This document shows positions 26,571 to 35,168 of a stretch of DNA of 64,000 nt, in pieces. Position 1 is the stretch's first letter; each line of letters opens with the position of its first letter. A program made the translations under genes and the position numbers. The DNA is from Chitinophagaceae bacterium (lineage in GTDB: Bacteria; Bacteroidota; Bacteroidia; Chitinophagales; Chitinophagaceae), in NCBI GenBank assembly GCA_016702745.1, contig JADJDJ010000001.1, forward strand, positions 930,001 to 994,000, in the 5' to 3' direction. A model generated the notes under the pieces. That model saw nothing but the letters and a program-made list of their open reading frames with translations, made no database searches and was not told the DNA's origin.

Positions 26571-27314
26571 TCAGATCGCTTTGGCTTCTTCGTGCAGGAG
26601 CCTCACCAGTTCATCCACATTTTCTGCATCCACCAGTTTTACACCAGCTTTGGCAGGGGGTAGTTCAAATCCGGCTACAGCAGTCAGCGGATCCACGGCT
26701 ACCGGTTCCTGTACTTTCAGGGGTTTGGTTCTGGCACCCATGATTCCTTTCATATTGGGAATTCTTTGTTCGGCCATACCTTTCTGACAGCTTACCACCA
26801 GGGGAAGATTGGCTTCCGCTACTTCCTCACCACCTTCAATTTCACGGGTCACTGTTGCCTTGTTGGCACTGATTTCAAATTTGGTGGCCAGGGAAATATA
26901 GGGTAGATCCAGTAATTCAGCTACCATTCCGCCAATGGAAGACCCATTATAATCGATGGTTTCTTTGCCGGTAAAGACCAGGTCATACCCACCTTGTTTG
27001 GCTACTTCCGCAATCTGGGAAGCGATATAAAAACTATCATGACTGTCGGCATTCACCCGGATGGCTTCATCTCCACCCAATGCCAGGGCCTTGCGGATGA
27101 TCGGATCCGCATCGGCAGCCGCTACAGTTACCAGATGAATGACAGTGGAAGGATCGGTCTCTTTCAATTCAATGGCCCGCACCAGCGAATACCATTCATC
27201 GTAGGGGTTAATAATCCACTGTACGCCATTGGCGTCGAATTTCGTGTTGTTATCGGTGAAGGCTATTTTTGCCGTGGTATCCGGCGTTTTACTGATACAG
27301 ACAAGGATCTTCAT
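26571..27314 (-). CDS. etfB: Electron transfer flavoprotein subunit beta
   Basis: AMP-binding partner of EtfA. The 247-aa sequence starts MKILVCISKTPDTTAKIAF and contains the beta-subunit blocks WIINPYDEWYSLVRAIELKE, ALALGGDEAIRV, LVFTGKETIDYNGSSIGGMVAELL and REIEGGEEVAEANLPLVVSC, then RIPNMKGIMGARTKPL. The gene is first in the etfBA operon. A -7-like element TATCTTTG is visible on the minus strand (27369-27362), which would give a leader of about 40 nt; no -33 partner is clear. Divergent from the TPR gene at 27406. Confidence 0.96.
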   Translation of the reverse strand: MKILVCISKTPDTTAKIAFTDNNTKFDANGVQWIINPYDEWYSLVRAIELKETDPSTVIHLVTVAAADADPIIRKALALGGDEAIRVNADSHDSFYIASQIAEVAKQGGYDLVFTGKETIDYNGSSIGGMVAELLDLPYISLATKFEISANKATVTREIEGGEEVAEANLPLVVSCQKGMAEQRIPNMKGIMGARTKPLKVQEPVAVDPLTAVAGFELPPAKAGVKLVDAENVDELVRLLHEEAKAI

Positions 27315-27405
27315 CGTTTACATTTAAGTCGGTTAACAGATAGTTGTTTATGCAACTAACGCAAAGATAAGGGAGCCGGTTTAAAATTAGAAATAAGAAA
27401 TCAGC

Positions 27406-27741
27406 ATGAATAATCAGTCCGAAACAGGGGGGAGCAGAATCGATAAAATCAGGGCCATGCTGGTATCGCAGCCTGCGGACTGCTTTTTGCAACATGCCCT
27501 GGCACTGGAGTATATCAAACTGGGGAATGAGGAGGAAGCCCGCCGTTTATTTGAGGAAATATTAAACAGGGAACCGGGTTATATCGGCAGTTATTATCAT
27601 CTGGCCAAGCTGCTGGAAAGAACAGGGCAAACAGATGCTGCGATACAGGTATATGAAAAGGGAATGGAGGAGTCCAAAAAAGCAGGGGACCAGCATGCCC
27701 TGAGTGAATTAAGATCGGCCTGGGAAGAACTTACATTCTGA
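27406..27741 (+). CDS. Small tetratricopeptide-repeat protein
   Basis: A 111-aa cytoplasmic protein with about two TPR units: residues 30-63 (HALALEYIKLGNEEEARRLFE) and 64-97 (SYYHLAKLLERTGQTDAAIQ). TPR proteins mediate protein-protein contacts, so no enzymatic function can be given. It is divergent from etfB with an 91-bp gap. At its 3' end it overlaps the convergent gene 27731-28054 by 11 bp. Both ends of the reading frame look intact. Confidence 0.8.
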   Translation: MNNQSETGGSRIDKIRAMLVSQPADCFLQHALALEYIKLGNEEEARRLFEEILNREPGYIGSYYHLAKLLERTGQTDAAIQVYEKGMEESKKAGDQHALSELRSAWEELTF

Positions 27742-28054
27742 ACATTACCTTGTTGACCAGAAAGGCCAGGATCACGGCCAGAAAAAACCAGATAGCCAGC
27801 CTCTTTTTTTCAAAACTATAAAGGATTAATCCGGCTGTAAAAATAACAGCCGCTATCATCGCATATTTAAACCGGATATCGGCAATATCCAGAAATATTT
27901 CACTCACGGTACTCTTTGGGATCAATGGCGATACCAATTGATTTTTTGTGCTGAACCAAATAAAATAACCAGACAAAACCACCAGCATATCCAGGACTAT
28001 CAGCACCCGGCAGCTCCAATCGACCCATTTACTGTTATTTGATTTTTCAGACAT
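27731..28054 (-). CDS. Small hypothetical membrane protein
   Basis: A 107-aa protein with three hydrophobic segments: about residues 17-33 (VLIVLDMLVVLSGYFIW), 65-81 (YAMIAAVIFTAGLILYS) and 87-102 (LAIWFFLAVILAFLV). No conserved domain is recognised. The N-terminus is polar (MSEKSNNSKWVDWS), and the second loop contains an aspartate pair and basic residues. It is convergent with the TPR gene (11-bp overlap) and divergent from tilS (39 bp), so it may share a regulatory region with tilS. Function unknown. Confidence 0.6.
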   Translation of the reverse strand: MSEKSNNSKWVDWSCRVLIVLDMLVVLSGYFIWFSTKNQLVSPLIPKSTVSEIFLDIADIRFKYAMIAAVIFTAGLILYSFEKKRLAIWFFLAVILAFLVNKVMFRM

Positions 28055-28093
28055 AGTCAGGGATACATTTTGTTTCTTTGCGCATTACCGGTT

Positions 28094-29449
28094 ATGAATC
28101 TACTTCAGCAATTTAAAGAACATCTCAGCAAACGGCAACTCTTTACTGAAGCCAACCCCTTGTGGCTGGCGGTCAGTGGGGGACTGGATTCTGTTGTGCT
28201 CTGTGAGTTATGTCAGCAGGCAGGATTCCGTTTCAATATTGCCCATTGTAATTTTCAACTGAGAGGAGCGGAGAGTGACAGAGACGAAGCATTTGTAAGA
28301 CAACTGGCTCAACAATACAATGTCCCGGTATTGGTGAATAAATTTGATACGGATAGCTATGCTGCAGAACATAAATTAGCCACGCAGGAAGCAGCCCGGG
28401 TACTCCGGTATGAATGGTTTGCTTCATTGATTGACAAAGAAGCTGCAAAAGAAGGAGCAGCCGTTTTATTACTCACCGCCCATCATGCTGATGATGATAT
28501 AGAAACATTGCTGATGCATTTTTTCAGGGGAACCGGTTTGCAGGGACTCACAGGTATACCGGAAATTAATCAGCGTATCCGCCGTCCCCTGCTTGCTTTT
28601 TCAAGGGAAGAACTCGAAAAATTTGCCAAAGAGCAGGGATTGCAATGGGTGGAAGATTCTTCGAATGCAAGCTCCGCCTATACGCGTAATTATTTTCGCA
28701 ATGAACTGATCCCCGGACTGGAAAAAGTATTTCCACAGGTAAAAACGAATCTGAGGGATAACCTGCTTCGATTCAAAGAAACAGCGCAACTGTATCAACT
28801 GGCCGTTGATCAGATTAAAAAGAAACTCATCCGGCCAAAAGGAGTAGAGCAGCATATTCCCGTCAAACAATTACTAGGATATAAAAGCCGTGCACTCATT
28901 TTTGAAATCATCCGGGAATACGGGTTTACCGAAAAACAAATTGATGAAGTGATCAAGCTTGGGAAAAGCGATTCCGGTCGTTACCTGGATGCACCCAGGG
29001 GAGATTTTCGGCTGATCCGTCACGCGCACTGGTTTATCATTAGTCCGGTACAGGCTGAACAATCGCAGAACATCATCATAGAAAAAACTGACCAGAATAT
29101 CCTGTTTTCATTGGGCAGCCTGCATTTGAAAACAAAAAAATATCAGGCAGGTGATGCGCCAACTTCCACCGATACAAAACAGGTGTTATTAGATGCCAGG
29201 GATATCCAGTTCCCTTTGCTCCTCCGCAAATGGAAGACGGGGGATTATTTCTATCCGCTGGGAATGAAAAAGAAAAAAAAGATTGCCCGTTTTCTGATTG
29301 ATGCTAAATTATCTAAGCCGGCAAAGGATCAGGTTTGGGTACTTGAAAGCAATCAACGCATTTTCTGGCTGGTCGGTCACCGGATTGATGAACGGTTTAA
29401 AATCACTCCCCGCACAACGGAAGTACTTACACTTAGTTTAGAGTCCTAG
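28094..29449 (+). CDS. tilS: tRNA(Ile)-lysidine synthase
   Basis: Essential ATP-dependent enzyme that modifies C34 of tRNA-Ile(CAU) to lysidine, switching its decoding to AUA. The ATG at 28094 (MNLLQQFKEHLSKRQLF) gives 451 aa. The PP-loop SGGLDS is at residues 28-33. Further conserved features are HCNFQLRGAESDRDEAFVR, TAHHADDDIETLLMHFFRGTG, PLLAFSREEL, WVEDSSN and RNYFRNELIPGL. The C-terminal TilS-specific domain contains RKWKTGDYFYPLGMKKKKK, ending at WLVGHRIDERFK. The gene is intact. Its stop codon overlaps the convergent rhomboid gene by 12 bp. Confidence 0.95.
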   Translation: MNLLQQFKEHLSKRQLFTEANPLWLAVSGGLDSVVLCELCQQAGFRFNIAHCNFQLRGAESDRDEAFVRQLAQQYNVPVLVNKFDTDSYAAEHKLATQEAARVLRYEWFASLIDKEAAKEGAAVLLLTAHHADDDIETLLMHFFRGTGLQGLTGIPEINQRIRRPLLAFSREELEKFAKEQGLQWVEDSSNASSAYTRNYFRNELIPGLEKVFPQVKTNLRDNLLRFKETAQLYQLAVDQIKKKLIRPKGVEQHIPVKQLLGYKSRALIFEIIREYGFTEKQIDEVIKLGKSDSGRYLDAPRGDFRLIRHAHWFIISPVQAEQSQNIIIEKTDQNILFSLGSLHLKTKKYQAGDAPTSTDTKQVLLDARDIQFPLLLRKWKTGDYFYPLGMKKKKKIARFLIDAKLSKPAKDQVWVLESNQRIFWLVGHRIDERFKITPRTTEVLTLSLES

Positions 29450-30090
29450 ACTGTATTTTATTTTTTCAATGAATTGTTCCACCGGCTGATAGTCGGTTTT
29501 TAATACTGCTGCTGCGGTGATGATAAAGCCAATCCCAAAAAGGGCTCCCCAGATATGCGCGGAATGGTTCACATTGTCTCTGGATTTTTTTCAAGGTAGG
29601 TAGAGGCGATCAGGTAGAGCGGACCGAAAATATATCCCGGTATTACCGGGGGGATAAAGAAGAAACCCAGTTTGGCTGTGGGATTGAAAAGGATACCGGC
29701 AAATACCACCGCACTCACGGCTCCGGATGCCCCAAGGCTCCGGTAATAATAATCGTTCTTGTGTTTGATAAAAGTCGGCAAGAGGCAAAAGAAAAGCGCG
29801 AGGACATACATTCCCAGGTAAAGGAATTTTCCTTTCTCCCCAAATAAAATAGGACTTGAAAACGCCATCTCTACAAATTCGCCAAACATATAGAGCGACA
29901 CCATGTTAAAAATAAGGTGCACAAAATCGGCATGAATCAATCCGCAGGTAAAGAAACGATACCATTGATTCCCCTGAGTAATGGAAGGAGGGTAGAAGAT
30001 CAAATCATCCTTGATCTTTTGGTTGTTGAAACCTCCAATAGATACCAGTGCGGTGATGATGATAATAATCAGCGTAAGGGAAAGCGTCAT
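29438..30090 (-). CDS. Rhomboid-family intramembrane protease (frameshift)
   Basis: Membrane serine protease of the rhomboid family. The frame as written ends at 29569, just after transmembrane helix five (YLEKNPETM). One A missing opposite the T run at 29585-29591 explains this: inserting one base gives EKKSRDNVNHSAHIWGALFG, which continues to a stop at 29438. The catalytic serine is in SLGASGAVSAVVFAG. The catalytic histidine, HSAHIWG, is present only after repair, so the lesion would abolish activity if real. The loop WYRFFTCGLIHADFVHLIFNM is the usual L1/H2 region. Repaired length is 217 aa. It is convergent with tilS (12-bp overlap) and 27 bp upstream of rlmH's end. Confidence 0.88.
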
Positions 30091-30117
30091 CCTTTTCTTT
30101 TTTATTAAAAATAGGGA

Positions 30118-30591
30118 TTATTTGTGGTGGTATTTTTCATTCTTCAGTATCGTGCAGGCACGGTAGACCTGTTCTGCCAGGATCAGCCGGACCAATTGAT
30201 GCGGAAAGACCAAAGGAGAGAGGCTCCACTGGAAATTGGCTCTTTTTAAAACCGCTTCATCCAGACCAAAAGCCCCGCCGATCAGGAAGACCAGGTTCTT
30301 TGCACTTTCATTTCCTCTTTTCTGGATAAACTCGGCCAGGCCCGGACTGCTCAGGGATTTTCCTCTTTCATCGAGTGCCACGAGGTAATCATCCTTGCTG
30401 AGCCAGCTGAGAATGGTTTCGCCTTCTTTTCTTTTGAGATCCATTTCGCTGAACATACCGGCGTTTTTGTGCAGGGGAATCAGGTTCCACTGTACCGGAT
30501 AATACTTTGAGATGCGGGAAGTGAAATCCTCCACACCGGATTTTACATAGGGGTCATGGTTTTTGCCAACGCTCCAGAAATGGATTTTCAT
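30118..30591 (-). CDS. rlmH: 23S rRNA (pseudouridine1915-N3)-methyltransferase RlmH
   Basis: SPOUT-class methyltransferase that adds a methyl group to pseudouridine 1915 of 23S rRNA in helix 69 using S-adenosylmethionine. The 157-aa length is characteristic. The knotted SAM-binding region has LVALDERGKSLSSPGLAEF and FLIGGAFGLDE (GGAFG at 105-109), and the C-terminal block is SPLVFPHQLVRLILAEQVYRA. The protein starts MKIHFWSVGKNHDPYVKSG. The gene is intact and probably in one unit with the rhomboid gene, 27 bp away. Upstream lies the repeat array. Confidence 0.95.
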   Translation of the reverse strand: MKIHFWSVGKNHDPYVKSGVEDFTSRISKYYPVQWNLIPLHKNAGMFSEMDLKRKEGETILSWLSKDDYLVALDERGKSLSSPGLAEFIQKRGNESAKNLVFLIGGAFGLDEAVLKRANFQWSLSPLVFPHQLVRLILAEQVYRACTILKNEKYHHK

Positions 30592-30779
30592 GTGTGGGTG
30601 GTTATGTGGTTTTGTAAAACTAATAGTTATTGAGGAAAGTCACCCCCTGCTCCTAAAGGGGGGGACGGCTTTTAAAAGAACTTAAGGATTCTCATTCCTT
30701 TTTTGAGTTGTTATTCATTTGGTAAGTCTGGGATAAGTTGATAATCGTGAACTCATTTTTAAAATCTACATTTATTGTT
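30592..30779. other. Gap between rlmH and the repeat array
   Basis: About 190 bp upstream of rlmH. It contains no clear TAnnTTTG promoter, although the rlmH promoter must lie here. A short G-rich stretch (GGGGGGACGG near 30660) is present. No gene or repeat was seen. Confidence 0.4.
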
Positions 30780-32218
30780 TGTCTGTTCTGCTGTTTCAGT
30801 TGGTTTTGCCCACTTCGGGGCAAGCGTGTGGCGTAGTTCTTCTTATGTTACCGACATTTAGCCCCTCTGGGGCTTTAAATAAAGAAGCGGCTTTGGGCAA
30901 TTGTAACTTTTCGTTTCAAAACTGGCGTACGGCCTCAATCATCAATAACGCCCAATCCCTTCTGAATTCTACATTCCTTGTTCCTCCGTTCTGCTGTTCA
31001 AATTTGTTTTGCCCACTCCGGGGCAAATATGTGTCGAGGTGCTTTTTTGCTACCGAGCTGTTGCCCCGCTGGGGCTTCAAATAGTGAAACGGCGATGAGC
31101 TGTTGTAACTTTACGTTTCAGAATTATCGTACCGCCTCTATCACAAACAACGCCCATTTCCATCTTCAATCATCATTCCTTGTTCTTCTGTTCTGCTGTT
31201 CCACTTGGTTTTGCCCACTCCGGGGCAAGCGTGTGGCGTAGTTCTTCTTATGTTACCGACATTTAGCCCCTTTGGGGCTTTAAATAAAAGCGGCTTTGGG
31301 CAATTGTAACTTTTCGTTTCAAAACTGGCGTACGGCCTCAATCATCAATAACGCCCAATCCCTTCTGAATTCTACATTCCTTGTTCCTCCGTTCTGCTGT
31401 TCAAATTTGTTTTGCCCACTCCGGGGCAAATATGTGTCGAGGTGCTTTTTTTGCTACCGAGCTGTTGCCCCGCTGGGGCTTCAAATAGTGAAACGGCGAT
31501 GAGCTGTTGTAACTTTACGTTTCAGAATTATCGTACCGCCTCTATCACAAACAACGCCCATTTCCATCTTCAATCATCATTCCTTGTTCTTCTGTTCTGC
31601 TGTTTCACTTGGTTTTGCCCACTCCGGGGCAAGCGTGTGGCGTAGTTCTTCTTATGTTACCGACATTTAGCCCCTTTGGGGCTTTAAATAAAGAAGCGGC
31701 TTTGGGCAATTGTAACTTTTCGTTTCAAAACTGGCGTACGGCCTCAATCATCAATAACGCCCAATCCCTTCTGAATTCTACATTCCTTGTTCCTCCGTTC
31801 TGCTGTTCAAATTTGTTTTGCCCACTCCGGGGCAAATATGTGTCGTGGTGCTTTGTTTGCTACCGAGCTGTAGCCCCGCTGGGGCTTCAAATAGTGAAAC
31901 GGCGATGAGCTGTTGTAACTTTACGTCTCAGAATTGTCGTACCGCCTCAATCACAAACAACGCCCATTTCCATCTTCAATCATCATTCCTTGTTCTTCTG
32001 TTCTGCTGTTTCACTTGGTTTTGCCCACTCCGGGGCAAGCGTGTGGCGTAGTTCTTCTTATGTTACCGACATTTAGCCCCTGTGGGGCTGGGGAAAAGTG
32101 ATGAGGTTTTGATCTGTTGTAGCATTTCGTTTCAAAATTGTCGTTTGGCCTCAATCACAAACAACGACCATTTCCTTCTTCAATCATCATTCCTTGTTCT
32201 TCTGTTCTGCGGTTCCCC
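30780..32218. repeat. Satellite-like tandem array, ~405-bp units
   Basis: About 1.44 kb of tandem repeats. The marker CGGGGCAA occurs at 30816, 31019, 31221, 31422, 31625, 31828 and 32031, giving a half-unit period of 201-203 bp. Two half-unit types alternate: type A contains GCAAGCGTGTGGCGTAGTTC and GCCCCTTTGGGGC; type B contains CAAATATGTGTCG and GCCCCGCTGGGGC. One full A+B unit is therefore 404-406 bp, with three full units and a last hybrid half-unit that degenerates from about 32090. Each half ends with a CATTCCTTGTTC...GTTCTGCTGTT sequence. No convincing protein is encoded; short frames repeat with the units. The array sits between rlmH and the terminator of the M16 operon. Confidence 0.9.
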
Positions 32219-32221
32219 TAT

Positions 32222-32260
32222 AAAAAAAAGGCTGGAAAGTTTTCCAACTTCCCAGCCTTT
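32222..32260 (-). terminator. Terminator of the M16 peptidase operon
   Basis: On the minus strand GGCTGGGAAGTT and AACTTTCCAGCC form a 12-bp stem with one G-T pair and a GGAAA loop, followed by eight T residues. It lies about 60 bp past the stop codon of the downstream M16 gene. The intervening bases have CTCAAC/TTCAAC short repeats. Confidence 0.8.
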
Positions 32261-32318
32261 AAAACTTGTTAACTTTTCAACCTTTCAACTTCTCAACAAC
32301 TCAACTTCTCAACTAAAC

Positions 32319-33710
32319 TCAAAACCCTTTCTTCACCTCTTCCTTAATCTGCACTTCCGTTACCGGTCCATATTTCTCAGCAATCTTTTTGATATCAGCA
32401 GATTTGCCGACGAGTACGAACTGCAGTTTATCCTTGGGAAAATATTTAGCAATGATTTCTTTGGCTTTGTCGAGTGTCAGTCCGTCCACATTCTTTTCGA
32501 AATTATTGATAAAGGATTCGTCGAAGTTATACCAGAACATTTGTGTCATCAGTCCGGCCAGTTGGCCAGCGGTTTCATAACGGGGAGGGAACTGTCCCTT
32601 TACATAATTGCGGGCAGAAGTCAGTGATTTTTCATCAATGCCATCTTTATGCAATTTATTAAGAACCTCTAAAGCTTTGTCGATCGCCGGCTCAGTGGTT
32701 TTACCGGCAGTAAAAGTGGAGATCACAAAACTACCTCCGTTTTTAAATGAAGAAAAGCGGCTGTTGGCACCATAGGTTAATCCGGTATTCACCCGCAGCT
32801 CATCATTGAGCATGGAAGTGAATCTTCCGCCAAAAAGTGTATTGATCACATCCACGGCGACAAAATCAGGATTGTTACGGCTGATACCAGGCGCACCGAT
32901 ATAAAAAGTGGTTTCCTTGGCATCATCCTTATTGATCAGTAATACCTGTTGTTTAGAAGGTTTACTGATAGGTTGGGCAGCGGGATTGGCCTGAGGTTTG
33001 GAACCTTTCTTCCAACCTGAAAAAAGATTGGTCACCAGTGTTTTCATCTCCGCAGGGTTAAAATCACCGGCTATGGCAATAGCAGCACCATCGGGCCGGT
33101 AGTTATCCGCATAAAACTGTTGTACATCTTTGGGGGTCAGCGGGGTGACGGTTGAAATTTTTCCCTGCTGGATATTACCATAGACATGTTCGCCATATAA
33201 AAATTTATCAAAATAAGAACCGATCACGGAACGCGGGCTTTCTTTTTGTTGTTCCAAGCTAACCAGGAGCCGCTTTTTTTCCTTGCCGAATTCAGTACTG
33301 TCGAATACCGGCTCCAACATGATTTCTTTCAGCAGCAACATCACTTTGTCTTTATCTTTTGCCGCCATCCGGGCCGACAAACCGGCTGATTCTTTCGATG
33401 CAAAGCTGTTGATACTGGCGCCCAGGAAATCCAGTTCATTGTCCAGCTTTTCCTTGTTATAGTTTTTAGTTCCATGTTTCAGCGCCGTGGCAGTCAATGA
33501 TGCGAGTCCGGATTTGTCACCGTCATAAATAGCCCCTGCAGGTAGGATGGCAGATACACTGATAATGGGAACTTCATGTTGTTCCATCAGGTAAACAGTG
33601 AGTCCGTTCTTCAATGTGAATTTCTGGTAGGCAGGCAGCTTGAACGATTGTGCCTGTGTAAAGCTGCAGGTTAGCAGGGATAGCAGCATTATATAAATGA
33701 TACGTTTCAT
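32319..33710 (-). CDS. M16-family protein without the zinc motif
   Basis: Exported 463-aa member of the M16 (pitrilysin/processing-protease) family. A signal peptide lies at residues 1-20 (MKRIIYIMLLSLLTCSFTQA). The family N-domain begins FTLKNGLTVYLMEQHEVPIISV. The position of the HxxEH zinc site is occupied by TATALKHGTKNYNKEKLD, so the metal site is missing. The C-domain has the typical ITGLTYGANSRFS-like stretch (VNTGLTYGANSRF). It is the second gene of a pair with the active-type M16 peptidase, 20 bp upstream. Two-subunit M16 enzymes combine a catalytic and a substrate-binding partner; this arrangement suggests such a heterodimer (inference). Confidence 0.88.
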   Translation of the reverse strand: MKRIIYIMLLSLLTCSFTQAQSFKLPAYQKFTLKNGLTVYLMEQHEVPIISVSAILPAGAIYDGDKSGLASLTATALKHGTKNYNKEKLDNELDFLGASINSFASKESAGLSARMAAKDKDKVMLLLKEIMLEPVFDSTEFGKEKKRLLVSLEQQKESPRSVIGSYFDKFLYGEHVYGNIQQGKISTVTPLTPKDVQQFYADNYRPDGAAIAIAGDFNPAEMKTLVTNLFSGWKKGSKPQANPAAQPISKPSKQQVLLINKDDAKETTFYIGAPGISRNNPDFVAVDVINTLFGGRFTSMLNDELRVNTGLTYGANSRFSSFKNGGSFVISTFTAGKTTEPAIDKALEVLNKLHKDGIDEKSLTSARNYVKGQFPPRYETAGQLAGLMTQMFWYNFDESFINNFEKNVDGLTLDKAKEIIAKYFPKDKLQFVLVGKSADIKKIAEKYGPVTEVQIKEEVKKGF

Positions 33711-33730
33711 AATAATAGTTGATTAATGAT

Positions 33731-35044
33731 TTATTCTTCGGTATTTGATTTCAGGATGCCGACCGTGCGGTTGGCCTTGGTGAAATATTTGGTCACCACT
33801 TTGCGGATATCTTCTGCTGTTACTTTATTGTAAGCAGCGGGCGCATCAAACATTTTCCGGTAATCACCGAAGAATACTTCATAGGTGCCGATATTATTGG
33901 ATTTGCCATTGATGGTTTCCACCTGGCTGTAAAAATCCATCAGTTTGATATTTTTTATTTTCTGAAGCTCGGTTTCATTGACACCGTCTTTCTTAATTTT
34001 TTCCAGCTCTGCATAAATGGCTTTCTCCAAATCCAGTTCATTTACATTTTTGGAGGCAACACCGGCAATGGTGAACAGATAGGGATCAAAACTTTCCCCG
34101 AAACTGGCAAATACCTGGGTGGCCAGTTGTTGTTTGTCCACCAGAGAACTGTATAATCTTGAAGAGCGGCCTGCAGATAGCAGATCACTCAGGATACTCA
34201 AGGCATAATAATCTTCGTGTTTGGCTTCCGGTACATGCCAGCCAATGCCGAGATATGGGGTTGCCACATCTTTCTGCACCAATACTCTTCTTTCACCGGT
34301 TTGTGGGGGCTCCACAATATTCACCGGGGGAGGAGCGGGCTGGGAAGGGATGGGCTCAATGTATTTTTCTGCGAGTTTTTTCACGTCATCAAACTTTACA
34401 TTTCCAGAAATAACAGTTACACAGTTATTCGGGGCATAGTAAGTTTTGAAATAACGTTCCAGATCGGTTTGTTTCCAGTTCTTCATATCATCTTCATAAC
34501 CGATCACGGGCCAGTGGTAGGGGTGTTCTAAAAAAGCAACACCCTGTGCGGTTTGGAAGAGCAGGTTCCAGGGAGAATTTTCCAGACCGGTGCTGCGTTC
34601 GCTGATCACCACGCCTCTTTCGCTTTCTACCATTTTGGGGTCAATGCTCAGACTGGAAATGCGATCGCCTTCCAGGTCAAACATCACTTCGGTGGCGGAG
34701 GAAGGAAACCAGTTGGTATACACGGTTACATCTTCACGGGTATAGGCGTTATTGGCTCCGCCGTTGAATTCCATCACCTGGTCAAATTGTTTGGGCCCGT
34801 ATTTTTTGGCGCCATTAAACATCATGTGTTCGAAAAAATGGGAGAGACCGGTAATGCCCTGGTATTCATTCCGGCTGCCGACCTTGTAAAATAGGTACAT
34901 GTTGGCATTAGGAATGGAATTGTCTTCAATCACCAGGAACTTCATTCCATTTTTCAGGGTGAAGGTTTTTACATCATCCGCTTTCATTTGCGCCTGCATC
35001 GTCATGCTGGCAAGTAGCAGGGCGCCGGCAAAAAGTTTCTTCAT
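33731..35044 (-). CDS. M16-family zinc peptidase, catalytic subunit
   Basis: Secreted zinc endopeptidase of the M16 family, predicted periplasmic (signal peptide MKKLFAGALLLASMTMQAQ). The inverted zinc motif HFFEH is at residues 69-73 (ITGLSHFFEHMMFNGAKKYG), and the third ligand is probably Glu149 in RGVVISER. Domains cover about residues 28-220 and 225-430, with a linker rich in proline (SQPAPPPVNIVEPP). The 437-aa length equals one M16 half. It is the first gene of a two-gene operon with the inactive-type partner 20 bp downstream. Possible roles are processing of peptides in the periplasm or outer membrane; substrate unknown. The gene is intact. Confidence 0.92.
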   Translation of the reverse strand: MKKLFAGALLLASMTMQAQMKADDVKTFTLKNGMKFLVIEDNSIPNANMYLFYKVGSRNEYQGITGLSHFFEHMMFNGAKKYGPKQFDQVMEFNGGANNAYTREDVTVYTNWFPSSATEVMFDLEGDRISSLSIDPKMVESERGVVISERSTGLENSPWNLLFQTAQGVAFLEHPYHWPVIGYEDDMKNWKQTDLERYFKTYYAPNNCVTVISGNVKFDDVKKLAEKYIEPIPSQPAPPPVNIVEPPQTGERRVLVQKDVATPYLGIGWHVPEAKHEDYYALSILSDLLSAGRSSRLYSSLVDKQQLATQVFASFGESFDPYLFTIAGVASKNVNELDLEKAIYAELEKIKKDGVNETELQKIKNIKLMDFYSQVETINGKSNNIGTYEVFFGDYRKMFDAPAAYNKVTAEDIRKVVTKYFTKANRTVGILKSNTEE

Positions 35045-35112
35045 ATACTAATAAGTGTTAGGGGGGCTAAGCTACGTAAACCGGGGCTGATTTGGCTGCC
35101 ATTTATCAAATA

Positions 35113-35134
35113 AAAAAGCCCCTTTAACAGGGGC
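35113..35134 (-). terminator. Terminator after the FecR-like gene
   Basis: GCCCCT (35118-35123) pairs with AGGGGC (35129-35134) around TTAAC, with a run of six T on the minus strand (35117-35112). It follows the FecR/DUF928-like gene by 35 bp and lies upstream of the M16 operon. Confidence 0.75.
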
Positions 35135-35168
35135 CTTTACTTTGAATTTCAAACTTTGTACTTCGTAC

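Noticed and set aside
30779..32051. Several overlapping plus-strand frames of 66-101 codons in the repeat array
   Set aside because: They recur with the 405-bp unit, follow the DNA repeat rather than protein conservation, and have no domain or signal sequence.
30780..32218. CRISPR or insertion sequence
   Set aside because: Units of 405 bp with two half types, no spacers, no transposase frame and no terminal inverted repeats.
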